A stretch of 64,000 bases of DNA from an uncultured Clostridiaceae bacterium (lineage in GTDB: Bacteria > Bacillota > Clostridia > Clostridiales > Clostridiaceae): assembly GCA_946405135.1 (NCBI GenBank), contig CAMJGD010000002.1, positions 186,001-250,000 of the forward strand, written 5' to 3'. The notes beneath the pieces were generated by a model. The model did not search any database. It was not told the DNA's origin and saw only the letters and a program-made list of their open reading frames with translations. Numbering within the stretch: position 1 is the first letter of the stretch; the number at the start of each line of letters is the position of its first letter. Made by a program: the position numbers and the translations under genes. Shown piece by piece: positions 28,440 to 35,386 of the stretch.

Positions 28440-29087
28440 TTACTTTTTTATTAAATCACTGTTTTCTTTGGTCATATATTCTACTAGCTGCTTAAATATC
28501 TTTATATTTTTACCTCTCATATAAAGATACCCTAAAAGTGAACCTGCAAATCCACCAGTAGTTCCAGCTATTATGTCCCACATAGTATCATCTAAACTTC
28601 CTAGCTGTGCATTGGTTCCAAATATTTTATCAGATGAAAACTCAAATATTTCCCACATTCCTGCCATAGCTACCGCAAAAAAGAAAGCATAGCAGGCTAT
28701 TAATAAGGGATTTATATTTTCATTCAAATCAAGTTTATTTAAAAGCAAATACATGGAAAAACCAATAATAGATAATATTATTCCTGATAGAGTATGGAGC
28801 ATCATATCCCACCAAGGAAATTTAACATAAAAGCCATTCATTTTACCTAGAAACATGGACAAAAATATGAAAAATATAATAGAAAAATATAATGCCGATG
28901 GAATTTTTACTCTGCTTTTCTTTAAAATAAATTTAGGGAGCAAAAGTGTTATTAATGTAAGCATGGATGAAAAAAAACCTTCTGTGTTTTTTAAAAATAT
29001 ACTAAATATTACAGCTATAATTACTAATATAAAAAAAGTATATTCAAAAATTATGTCATAAGTAATTTTTTTTTGCTCTTTTATCAT
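28440..29087 (-). CDS. DUF2238/YjdF-like membrane protein
   Basis: A 215-residue protein with six or seven hydrophobic segments. The core FPWWDMMLHTLSGIILSIIG, GMWEIFEFSSDKIFG and LDDTMWDIIAGTTGGFAGS, rich in His, Glu and Asp near membrane ends, matches the YjdF/DUF2238 family. Function unknown. Its start codon lacks a nearby ribosome binding site; the only AGGAGGTG is 33 nt upstream, with a hairpin between (see 29088-29128). Confidence 0.75.
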   Translation of the reverse strand: MIKEQKKITYDIIFEYTFFILVIIAVIFSIFLKNTEGFFSSMLTLITLLLPKFILKKSRVKIPSALYFSIIFFIFLSMFLGKMNGFYVKFPWWDMMLHTLSGIILSIIGFSMYLLLNKLDLNENINPLLIACYAFFFAVAMAGMWEIFEFSSDKIFGTNAQLGSLDDTMWDIIAGTTGGFAGSLLGYLYMRGKNIKIFKQLVEYMTKENSDLIKK

Positions 29088-29128
29088 ACTTGTGCTGACT
29101 ACACCTATTTAGTCAGCTCTCACCTCCT
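29088..29128 (-). promoter_or_regulatory. Shine-Dalgarno separated from start codon by a hairpin
   Basis: On the minus strand AGGAGGTG (29121-29128) is followed by a 7-bp perfect stem GCTGACT / AGTCAGC with a 10-nt loop (29094-29117), then 6 nt and the ATG at 29087. Folding the stem reduces the effective spacing to 9 nt. The loop holds a weaker AGGTG. Confidence 0.55.
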
Positions 29129-29283
29129 TACATATTAGTTTTAATAAGTATACTATATAGTATATTTTATCATAATTTTTAGCATTAATAACCATGTTAA
29201 CACTATGTTAATACTTTATTCACTTCTTTATAAAATACAAAAACTGATTAAAATAGTCTTTTTTGCTACTATATTCTTGGCAT

Positions 29284-29518
29284 TAAAAAAGAGGCTTTAA
29301 AAGCCTCTTTTAATATGCAAAATAATATCACTAATCCAAAATACCGTTGCTCGTATTTTGACACCTATCTCTTCGATAGGTGGGTGTCCTCAACGATACT
29401 TACTCGTCCTTGCCGCTTATATGGGTCTTATAGGTCAATCCATATCTATATTTTGAACTCCCTAATACATGCTGTAGGTTCAAAACAAGAGCTTCACAAA
29501 TATTTCAGATTTAGTATG
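29284..29518 (-). ncRNA. ssrS: 6S RNA (SsrS)
   Basis: A roughly 235-nt transcription unit without a gene: consensus promoter at its right end, strong terminator stem (AAAAGAGGCTT / AAGCCTCTTTT then T6) at its left. Inside, a closing stem pairs ACTAAAUC..AAAUAUUUG near the 5' end with GGUAUUUUGGAUUAGU near the 3' end, and GAGGACACCCACCUAUCG with its hairpin GAUAGGUGUC matches the conserved 3' half of 6S RNA (E. coli GACACAUUCACCUUGAAC). 6S binds sigma-A RNA polymerase and mimics an open promoter. Identified by eye; a covariance search would settle it. Confidence 0.72.
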
Positions 29519-29523
29519 CTATA

Positions 29524-29552
29524 AATATATCACCATTCACTTAGCTAGTCAA
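29524..29552 (-). promoter_or_regulatory. Promoter of the 6S RNA gene
   Basis: Minus strand TTGACT, 17-nt spacer, TATATT; start point near 29518. The remaining 29553-29700 stretch shows nothing I can name. Confidence 0.75.
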
Positions 29553-29724
29553 TATATGATAACAAAAATCCTTTATTAAATTTAAGTAAGCAAAAGCATA
29601 TTTATCCTCTTTTAATAGCTATTATCTTGTGATAAAAGTATTTACCATGTTGTTATATAATTTTACTATCCCCGTAAACTTTTCTTAGTTCCTCTTCGTA
29701 TTTAAATAGAAGGAGGTAATTAAA

Positions 29725-30420
29725 ATGAAAAAAAAGAAATTGCTAATTGCTGTTTTAATCTTTTGTATAATTGGTATTATATATGCATTATTACCTAATA
29801 AAAAAATAATTAATGAAATCATAAAAAAGCCATTTACCTCTAAGTTAATGGTTCCTGAGGAATATTCAAAAGTAGATAATAACAAAAATGGAGTACCAAA
29901 CTGTATAGATATTGTAAATGGAGCAAGGAGAGAAGCTAAAAATAAAACTAAGTATAAAGACAGCTATTATGCAGGAGGTTATCCTCCTGAAGGTGAAGGA
30001 GTATGCACAGATGTCATATGGAGAGGTCTAAAAGAAGCTGGCATAGATTTTAAAAAACTTATGGATGAAGATATAAAGAAAAATACTAAAGATTATACAA
30101 GAATAGCTGGAAAACCTGATCCTAATATTGATTTTAGACGAGTGGTAAACCAAGATGTATTTTATAAAAAGTATTGTGAAAGCATAACCACAGAATTAAA
30201 AGAAGGAGATGTAGATAATCTTAAGCAATGGCAGCCTGGTGATATAGTAGTTTTTACAAAGGGCTATGAGCATGTAGCTATAGTTTCTGATAAAAGAGAC
30301 AATGATGGTATTCCATTTGTTATACATAACACTAAACCTCATGCAAAAGAGTCAAAGCTTTCTTGGTTTCAATCCCCCATTCACGGTCATTATAGATGGA
30401 AGTATACTGAAAATAAGTAA
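29725..30420 (+). CDS. DUF1287 family protein (NlpC/P60-like fold)
   Basis: A 231-residue protein with an N-terminal membrane anchor or signal (residues 4-22) and the DUF1287 domain: NGVPNCIDIVNGAR, GYPPEGEGVCTDVIWRGL with a likely nucleophile Cys, PDPNIDFRRV, QPGDIVVF and the His in YEHVAIVSD. This Cys/His layout resembles NlpC/P60 and CHAP peptidases, so action on the wall or on a lipid is possible, but no activity is established. ATG 29725 follows GGAGGTAATTAAA. Confidence 0.82.
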   Translation: MKKKKLLIAVLIFCIIGIIYALLPNKKIINEIIKKPFTSKLMVPEEYSKVDNNKNGVPNCIDIVNGARREAKNKTKYKDSYYAGGYPPEGEGVCTDVIWRGLKEAGIDFKKLMDEDIKKNTKDYTRIAGKPDPNIDFRRVVNQDVFYKKYCESITTELKEGDVDNLKQWQPGDIVVFTKGYEHVAIVSDKRDNDGIPFVIHNTKPHAKESKLSWFQSPIHGHYRWKYTENK

Positions 30421-30502
30421 AGCAGATTTTACAAAATAAAACATAAAAATCTCCAAGGCATTGGAAACTTAAAATTTATCATGATTTACAATTCCATATA
30501 AA

Positions 30503-30531
30503 AAGAAGCACTCCTTAAAGGTATGCTTCTT
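30503..30531. terminator. Terminator shared by DUF1287 gene and tRNA-Leu
   Basis: An 8-bp stem (AAGAAGCA / TGCTTCTT) 7 nt downstream of the tRNA on the minus strand with T5 after it; T-rich on the plus side too. Confidence 0.7.
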
Positions 30532-30537
30532 CTTTAT

Positions 30538-30622
30538 TGGTGCGAAAGACGGGACTTGAACCCGTATGATATTAATCACACGCCCCTCAAACGTGCGCGT
30601 CTGCCAATTCCGCCACTCTCGC
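30538..30622 (-). tRNA. tRNA-Leu (anticodon GAG)
   Basis: An 85-nt class II tRNA: acceptor stem GCGAGAG / CTTTCGC (one G-U), D-arm GGCGGAATTGGCAGACGC, anticodon stem CACGT / GCGTG with loop TTGAGGG (anticodon GAG), a long variable arm, T-arm CGGGTTCAAGTCCCG, encoded CCA. Stands alone. Confidence 0.95.
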
Positions 30623-30726
30623 ATATTCACTACTTCCTTGCAGGATTTATTGTACTTTCTTACATCCTACTAACAAATAAGATTCTACTATGTTATACTT
30701 AAAACGTCAATAGGGAAATATTAAAA

Positions 30727-30765
30727 AGATAAGCCAACAGTAAGTATATCCCATTGACTTATCTT
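30727..30765 (-). terminator. Terminator of the ABC operon
   Basis: A 12-bp stem with one mismatch (AAGATAAGCCAA / TTGACTTATCTT), followed on the minus strand by T5, downstream of the ATPase gene. Confidence 0.75.
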
Positions 30766-30817
30766 ATCTAGAATTAACTTTATAATACTGTATAAAGCAG
30801 TTCTATATCCTTAAAAT

Positions 30818-31612
30818 TTATGCAAACATAACTCTATCCCCTAGCTCACCTTTATTACAAATGTTATTAAAGTGTTCTATAAGATCAGCTTTAGTCATAG
30901 ATTTTTTGTCTTTTGCTTTTAAGTCTAATACTATATTTCCTTCATGCATCATTATAAGTCTATTTCCAAACTGAATAGCTTGATTTAAATTATGAGTTAT
31001 CATCAAAGCTGTAATATGCTTTTCTTTTACTATTTTATTTGTAAGGTACATTATATTTTCAGAAGTTGTTGGATCTAAGGCTGCTGTATGCTCATCTAAC
31101 AAGAGTATTTCTGGAGTTATCATAGTTGCCATAAGCAGTGATAGAGCTTGCCTTTGTCCTCCTGATAATAATCCTACCTTTGTATATATCTTGTCTTCCA
31201 AACCTAAATTCAGCATATTCAACTGCTCTTTAAAGAATTCTATATTTTTCTTGTTAACTCCTAAAGTAAGGCCAAAAGCCTTTCCTTTATTATATGCTAA
31301 AGATAAGTTTTCTAATATATTCATAGAAGGGGACGTACCTTTAGATGGATCTTGAAAAACTCTGCCTATAAATTTAGCCCTTTTATGTTCAGGAAATTCT
31401 GTAATATCTATTTCATTTAATAATATTTTACCCTTATCTATGGGTATACTTCCTGAAATCAAATTTAGCATAGAAGATTTACCTGCCCCATTGCTTCCTA
31501 CTACAGTGATAAAATCACCTTTTTCTATAGTAAATTTAAGATCATTAAAAAGTTGAAATTCATTTGCTGTTTCCTTATTAAAAGTTTTTGATACTTTTTC
31601 TATCTTAAGCAT
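30818..31612 (-). CDS. ABC transporter ATPase (TrpZ-like, amino-acid type)
   Basis: ATPase of 264 residues: Walker A GSNGAGKSS, signature LSGGQRQAL, Walker B ILLLDEHTAALDP and MITHN H-loop. Start at ATG 31612 (MLKIEKVSKTF), preceded by GGGGTGGAG; the frame runs 17 codons further up without a site. It overlaps the permease by 8 nt. The closest named systems are the TrpXYZ/DUF534-type importers. Confidence 0.9.
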   Translation of the reverse strand: MLKIEKVSKTFNKETANEFQLFNDLKFTIEKGDFITVVGSNGAGKSSMLNLISGSIPIDKGKILLNEIDITEFPEHKRAKFIGRVFQDPSKGTSPSMNILENLSLAYNKGKAFGLTLGVNKKNIEFFKEQLNMLNLGLEDKIYTKVGLLSGGQRQALSLLMATMITPEILLLDEHTAALDPTTSENIMYLTNKIVKEKHITALMITHNLNQAIQFGNRLIMMHEGNIVLDLKAKDKKSMTKADLIEHFNNICNKGELGDRVMFA

Positions 31613-32477
31613 TTTCTCCACCCCTTCTAATCCAAAGCTTTTTAAATGATTTAGTTCTGCCATTATTTATTACTATAGTTATTACAACTATTAAAGAAGT
31701 TATAAGCTTTAGATCTGTTGGCGGAAAGCCTATTCTCAAAGCCAAAGCTACTATAAGTTTATAAATCACAGCTCCTATCATTACTTGAGTAGTACCTTTT
31801 AGAAAGTGAGAGTTTCTAAATATAGAGTTACCTATTATTATTGAAGCTAAAGCCATTATAACCACACCCGTACCCATAGATATATCTGAAAATCTCTGAT
31901 ACTCTACCATAATTGCTCCTGAAAAAGCCACTATACCATTTGAAATCATAAGACCTAAAAGTTTCACATTCCCTTTATTTAAGCCTAAAGAAGTTACAAG
32001 GGCCTCATTATCTCCTGTAGCTTTTAATATAAATCCTAATTTGGTATTAAAAAATAAATCTAAAACTATTTTAATAATAATTATAAAAATTAATAGTATA
32101 AATAAAGGTTTAGAATTGTCATTAAATATATTAGGACTATTAAATATAGGAAGATTAGCTTTTCCCATTATCCTTAAGTTTACTGAGTATAAAGCTGTCA
32201 TAACCAGTATTCCTGAAAGTAAACTGCTTATTCCAAACTTAACATGCAGTATACCTGTTAAAGCTCCCCCTAATATTCCGCATATTAAAGCTATAATTAG
32301 TGCTATTAAAGGGTTAACACCCTTTACTATGGAAAGTGCAGCTACAGAGGCCCCTAAAACAAAAGTTCCATCCACAGATAAATCTGGAAAATCTAATATG
32401 CTATAAGTTATATAAACCCCTAAAGCAGTTATTCCAAATATAATGCCTTGTTCTAAAGTAGATATTAAAAATCCCAT
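31605..32477 (-). CDS. ABC transporter permease (TrpY-like, LivH family)
   Basis: A 290-residue permease with eight or nine helices of the branched-chain/LivH type (FPDLSVDGTFVLGASVAALS near the start, ALASIIIGNSIF later). It follows the binding protein gene by one nucleotide and overlaps the ATPase gene, so the three are one unit. Confidence 0.9.
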   Translation of the reverse strand: MGFLISTLEQGIIFGITALGVYITYSILDFPDLSVDGTFVLGASVAALSIVKGVNPLIALIIALICGILGGALTGILHVKFGISSLLSGILVMTALYSVNLRIMGKANLPIFNSPNIFNDNSKPLFILLIFIIIIKIVLDLFFNTKLGFILKATGDNEALVTSLGLNKGNVKLLGLMISNGIVAFSGAIMVEYQRFSDISMGTGVVIMALASIIIGNSIFRNSHFLKGTTQVMIGAVIYKLIVALALRIGFPPTDLKLITSLIVVITIVINNGRTKSFKKLWIRRGGENA

Positions 32478-32478
32478 A

Positions 32479-33489
32479 TTATCTATCCCCCTTTATAATT
32501 TCAGCAGAATCTATCATTTCTTTTGGTATATGAAATCCTATCTTATCTGCTGTATCCATATTTATGATTAGTTCAGTATCTTGAGATTTTTCTACAGACA
32601 TATTCTTTATGTCTGTTCCATTTAATATATCATAAGCTTTTAATCCTGCGTTATAACCAAGCTTATAATAATCAACCCCTTCTGTTATGAGAGCTCCGCC
32701 TGTAACATGAGATTTTTCTGCTCCTATAACAGGTATTTTATTATGAATACATTTTGAATTTATAATAGGCAACGAAGATGCTATAAGATTATCTGTAAGT
32801 ATATACATTCCATCTATTTTATTTATAATAGAATCCAACACTTGAGGTATATCATTTACACTGCTCACTCCAGAAGTAATAATTTTAAAATCATATTTAG
32901 GAGCCATTTTTTTTAGTGCAGCTATCTGTATTTCAGAATTTATCTCTCCTGTATTATATAAAATGCCTAAGGTTTTGGCTTTAGGCAGAATAGCTCTTGC
33001 CAGTTTAAGCTGCTTTTCTAAAGGAACTGCATCACTAGTTCCTGCTACATTGGTTAATGATTTTTCTCTGCTTTTCACAATTCCTGCTTCTAGGGCATCT
33101 GTAACAGCTGTAACTACAATAGGTATATCTTTAGTTATGTTATAAGCTGTTTGAGCAGAAGGAGTTCCAATAGCAAATATTAAATCTTTGTGCTGAGATA
33201 AAAAGCTTTCCCCTATTAAATGGGCTGTAGCTATGTCTCCTTGAGCATTTTGGTATTCTATGCTCAAATTTTGCCCTTCTATAAGTCCTTTAGATTTTAA
33301 AGCTTGTAGAAAGCCATCTCTGGCCATGTCTAAAGCTGGATGTTCTGCAATTTGGGAAATACCTATTCTGATTTTTTTATCACTCTTTAGTATAGAACCT
33401 TTTGCAGAAGACTTTTCAAAAAAAGCCATAAGAGATGTAATTAATACTAGAAATGAAATAATAGAAATAAGTCTTTTTTTTACTACCAT
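32479..33489 (-). CDS. ABC transporter substrate-binding protein (TrpX-like, PF04392)
   Basis: A 336-residue exported binding protein with N-terminal signal sequence (residues 6-24; no lipobox cysteine seen) and two periplasmic-binding-protein lobes: IGISQIAEHPALDMARDGF, AIGTPSAQTAYNITKDIPIV and GILYNTGEINSE, all typical of the TrpX family. Streptococcal TrpXYZ imports tryptophan; the ligand here is unproven. The start codon lies inside a repeat of the leader (see 33490-33683). Confidence 0.9.
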   Translation of the reverse strand: MVVKKRLISIISFLVLITSLMAFFEKSSAKGSILKSDKKIRIGISQIAEHPALDMARDGFLQALKSKGLIEGQNLSIEYQNAQGDIATAHLIGESFLSQHKDLIFAIGTPSAQTAYNITKDIPIVVTAVTDALEAGIVKSREKSLTNVAGTSDAVPLEKQLKLARAILPKAKTLGILYNTGEINSEIQIAALKKMAPKYDFKIITSGVSSVNDIPQVLDSIINKIDGMYILTDNLIASSLPIINSKCIHNKIPVIGAEKSHVTGGALITEGVDYYKLGYNAGLKAYDILNGTDIKNMSVEKSQDTELIINMDTADKIGFHIPKEMIDSAEIIKGDR

Positions 33490-33683
33490 ACTACCATCCT
33501 CCTGTATGTATTTTTTTATGTCTATATTACAAAAAAGTTTCTCCTAAAATAAAAGGAGAAACTAATTTATCACAAAATTTGCATAACAAATATATAGTCA
33601 TCAATATTATGAGTCTATCTCCTACAAAACTACCATACTACTTTTATAAATCTTTTAAACCATACTACAAAATAAAACAATTG
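33490..33683 (-). promoter_or_regulatory. Attenuator-like leader of the ABC operon, UAG-rich repeats
   Basis: About 190 nt of untranslated RNA. In order: GUAGUAUGGU (33659-33668); GUAGUAUGGUAGU (33629-33641) running into UUUUGUAGGAGAUAG, so four UAG at periods of 8, 8 and 7; a terminator hairpin with 10-bp perfect stem AGTTTCTCCT / AGGAGAAACT and T6 (33531-33563); then a third copy GUAGUAUGGUAGU (33482-33494) covering the start codon. AGGAGA of the second block can pair with UCUCCU of the terminator, an alternative antiterminator. No T-box sequence is present. The neighbouring hutP-family gene suggests a HutP-like protein as ligand. Confidence 0.65.
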
Positions 33684-33688
33684 TTAAC

Positions 33689-33717
33689 ATTATACATTGT
33701 ACATAGCTGTATGTCAA
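33689..33717 (-). promoter_or_regulatory. Consensus promoter of the ABC operon
   Basis: Minus strand TTGACA, 17-nt spacer, TATAAT, a perfect match. Start near 33682. Confidence 0.9.
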
Positions 33718-33749
33718 CATAACTTTCTAAGCATTTTTCATTAAATATC

Positions 33750-34169
33750 TTAAATATCTGGTATAGATCTATGTCCAAGTCCTATTACTACTTCATTTAA
33801 ATGTAGTAATCCTATGCTTAAGAATATGCATACACTTAAATGTTCTCCGCGCCTTGCAATACCTATCTTGCCTCCCACATTAAGTCCATTGGCTTTTGTG
33901 GACACCTGCATTATAGCTTCTCTTGTTGCTCCTGCCACTGCTCCATCATGAACATGGCAATCTTTTATTATTCCTGTTCTTTTTGAAGCCACCAGTGCTC
34001 TCTCTATTATTTTAGGAATAGAAGATATTAGATTTCCTCCTATATCCACTGCTACCGTTAATATTTCTTCTTTATTAAATTGGTTTATAAGTCTTTCTTC
34101 TTCCTGTCTAGATGATATAGCCATCTGTACAGAAGCTTTAGCCACTTCTACACTGTTTTGATCATTCAT
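33750..34169 (-). CDS. hutP: HutP family RNA-binding antiterminator-like protein
   Basis: HutP of B. subtilis binds UAG triplets in the hut leader when loaded with histidine and Mg2+. This 139-residue protein shows the family core KRTGIIKDCHVHDGAVAGAT, NVGGKIGIARRGEHLSV and HLNEVVIGLGHRSI. Compared by eye with B. subtilis HutP (RESHALYHATMEAL), the two metal-binding His appear as Gly here (HDGAVAGATREAI), and the third (LEHET) also seems lost, so its effector may not be histidine. No hut genes are in the window. It is the last gene of polA-coaE-transglycosylase-hutP and lies 33 nt from the promoter of the ABC operon. Confidence 0.82.
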   Translation of the reverse strand: MNDQNSVEVAKASVQMAISSRQEEERLINQFNKEEILTVAVDIGGNLISSIPKIIERALVASKRTGIIKDCHVHDGAVAGATREAIMQVSTKANGLNVGGKIGIARRGEHLSVCIFLSIGLLHLNEVVIGLGHRSIPDI

Positions 34170-34198
34170 AGGACAATTCCTCCTTTATCATCTTAAGT

Positions 34199-34762
34199 TT
34201 ATTTATACAAAAACTTATAGATGTTATAACTTACCTTTACTTTCTTAAGATATTTATCTGTCTCTTTAAAAGGAATATAATCTAGTTTTTTACCATCTTT
34301 TGAATGCTCTTTATCATTTAACCATCTTTTAACATTAGTCCTTCCTCCATTATAGGCTGCTAGGACTAAATCCATATCCCCATTAAACTCAGTTTTTAGA
34401 TTATCTAAATACCAACAGCCCATTCTTATATTATATTCCGGATCTTTTAACTGTTCTCTTTTAAAATCCTTTATACCCATCTCTCCTGCAGCCCATCTTC
34501 CTGTATCTTCTGTAATCTGCATAAGTCCTATGGCATTTTTACTTGATTCCGCTGTTGCTCTAAAATTACTTTCTGTCTTTATTAATGCTAATACTATTAA
34601 GGGATCTAAATTAAATTCTTTGCTGTACTTTTCTATATATGCTCTGTATTTATATGGATATAGTACTTTTTTAACTATGAAATCTGAAAATATCAATATA
34701 GCTACAAGTGTTAGAAAAATAAAAATCAGTTTAAATTTCTTATACTTCATTTTATACCTCAA
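34199..34762 (-). CDS. Lytic transglycosylase (SLT, Slt/MltC-type)
   Basis: Cleaves peptidoglycan glycan strands to 1,6-anhydro-muropeptides. The 187-residue protein has an N-terminal membrane anchor (residues 10-28) and an SLT domain: LVLALIKTESNFRATAESSK (catalytic Glu in KTESNF), AIGLMQITEDTGRWAA, LAAYNGGRTNV. Follows coaE by 10 nt. Confidence 0.92.
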   Translation of the reverse strand: MRYKMKYKKFKLIFIFLTLVAILIFSDFIVKKVLYPYKYRAYIEKYSKEFNLDPLIVLALIKTESNFRATAESSKNAIGLMQITEDTGRWAAGEMGIKDFKREQLKDPEYNIRMGCWYLDNLKTEFNGDMDLVLAAYNGGRTNVKRWLNDKEHSKDGKKLDYIPFKETDKYLKKVKVSYNIYKFLYK

Positions 34763-34772
34763 TTACATTTAA

Positions 34773-35375
34773 TTATTGTTTGTACATATTGAAAATATTT
34801 ATTAACTCTTCTACTTGACTTTGGGTACTTCCTATGGAATGGCTATTATCAATTATAAAATTCACGTATTCCTTTTTCTCTTCTAGAGACATTTGAGAAT
34901 CAATTCTATTAATAGCTTCTTCTTCATTAAGACTATCACGGCTTTTTATCCTAGAAATCTGCGTATCTTTATCTACCCATACTAATATATTATAATCCAT
35001 TTTTTCATGAAGGCCATTTTCTATAAGGGTAGGAGCATCTATAATAACAACTTTTTCTTTATCATCTTCATAAAACTGAATTTCTTCAAACAAAGTATTT
35101 TTTATAAATGGCATAATTATATCTTCATATTTTATTCTTTCTTTAGGATATTTAAAAATATAATTTCCAAATTCTTTTCTCTTTAAATCTCCTTCAGCAT
35201 CAAAAAAAGCTTCTCCAAATTTTTCTTTAACCTGCTGTAATATCTCTGGAAATTTGATGAGCACCTCTCTAGCTATAATATCTGCATCTATTAAGGTAAA
35301 ACCTGCTCTTTTAAATAAAGCTGCTACAGTGCTTTTCCCTGAACCTATGCCTCCTGTAAGTCCTATTTTAAGCAT
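34773..35375 (-). CDS. coaE: Dephospho-CoA kinase
   Basis: Last step of coenzyme A synthesis: phosphorylates the 3'-OH of dephospho-CoA. The 200-residue protein begins MLKIGLTGGIGSGKSTVAAL with the P-loop, has DADIIAREV, IDAPTLIENGL and the lid region RIKSRDSLNEEEA. Lies 11 nt after polA, a widespread arrangement. Confidence 0.96.
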   Translation of the reverse strand: MLKIGLTGGIGSGKSTVAALFKRAGFTLIDADIIAREVLIKFPEILQQVKEKFGEAFFDAEGDLKRKEFGNYIFKYPKERIKYEDIIMPFIKNTLFEEIQFYEDDKEKVVIIDAPTLIENGLHEKMDYNILVWVDKDTQISRIKSRDSLNEEEAINRIDSQMSLEEKKEYVNFIIDNSHSIGSTQSQVEELINIFNMYKQ

Positions 35376-35386
35376 AAAGATTCCTC

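Noticed and set aside
33490..33683. T-box riboswitch in front of the TrpXYZ-like operon
   Set aside because: The T-box sequence (AGGGUGGNACCGCG) and a specifier-loop layout are missing; only the terminator resembles one.
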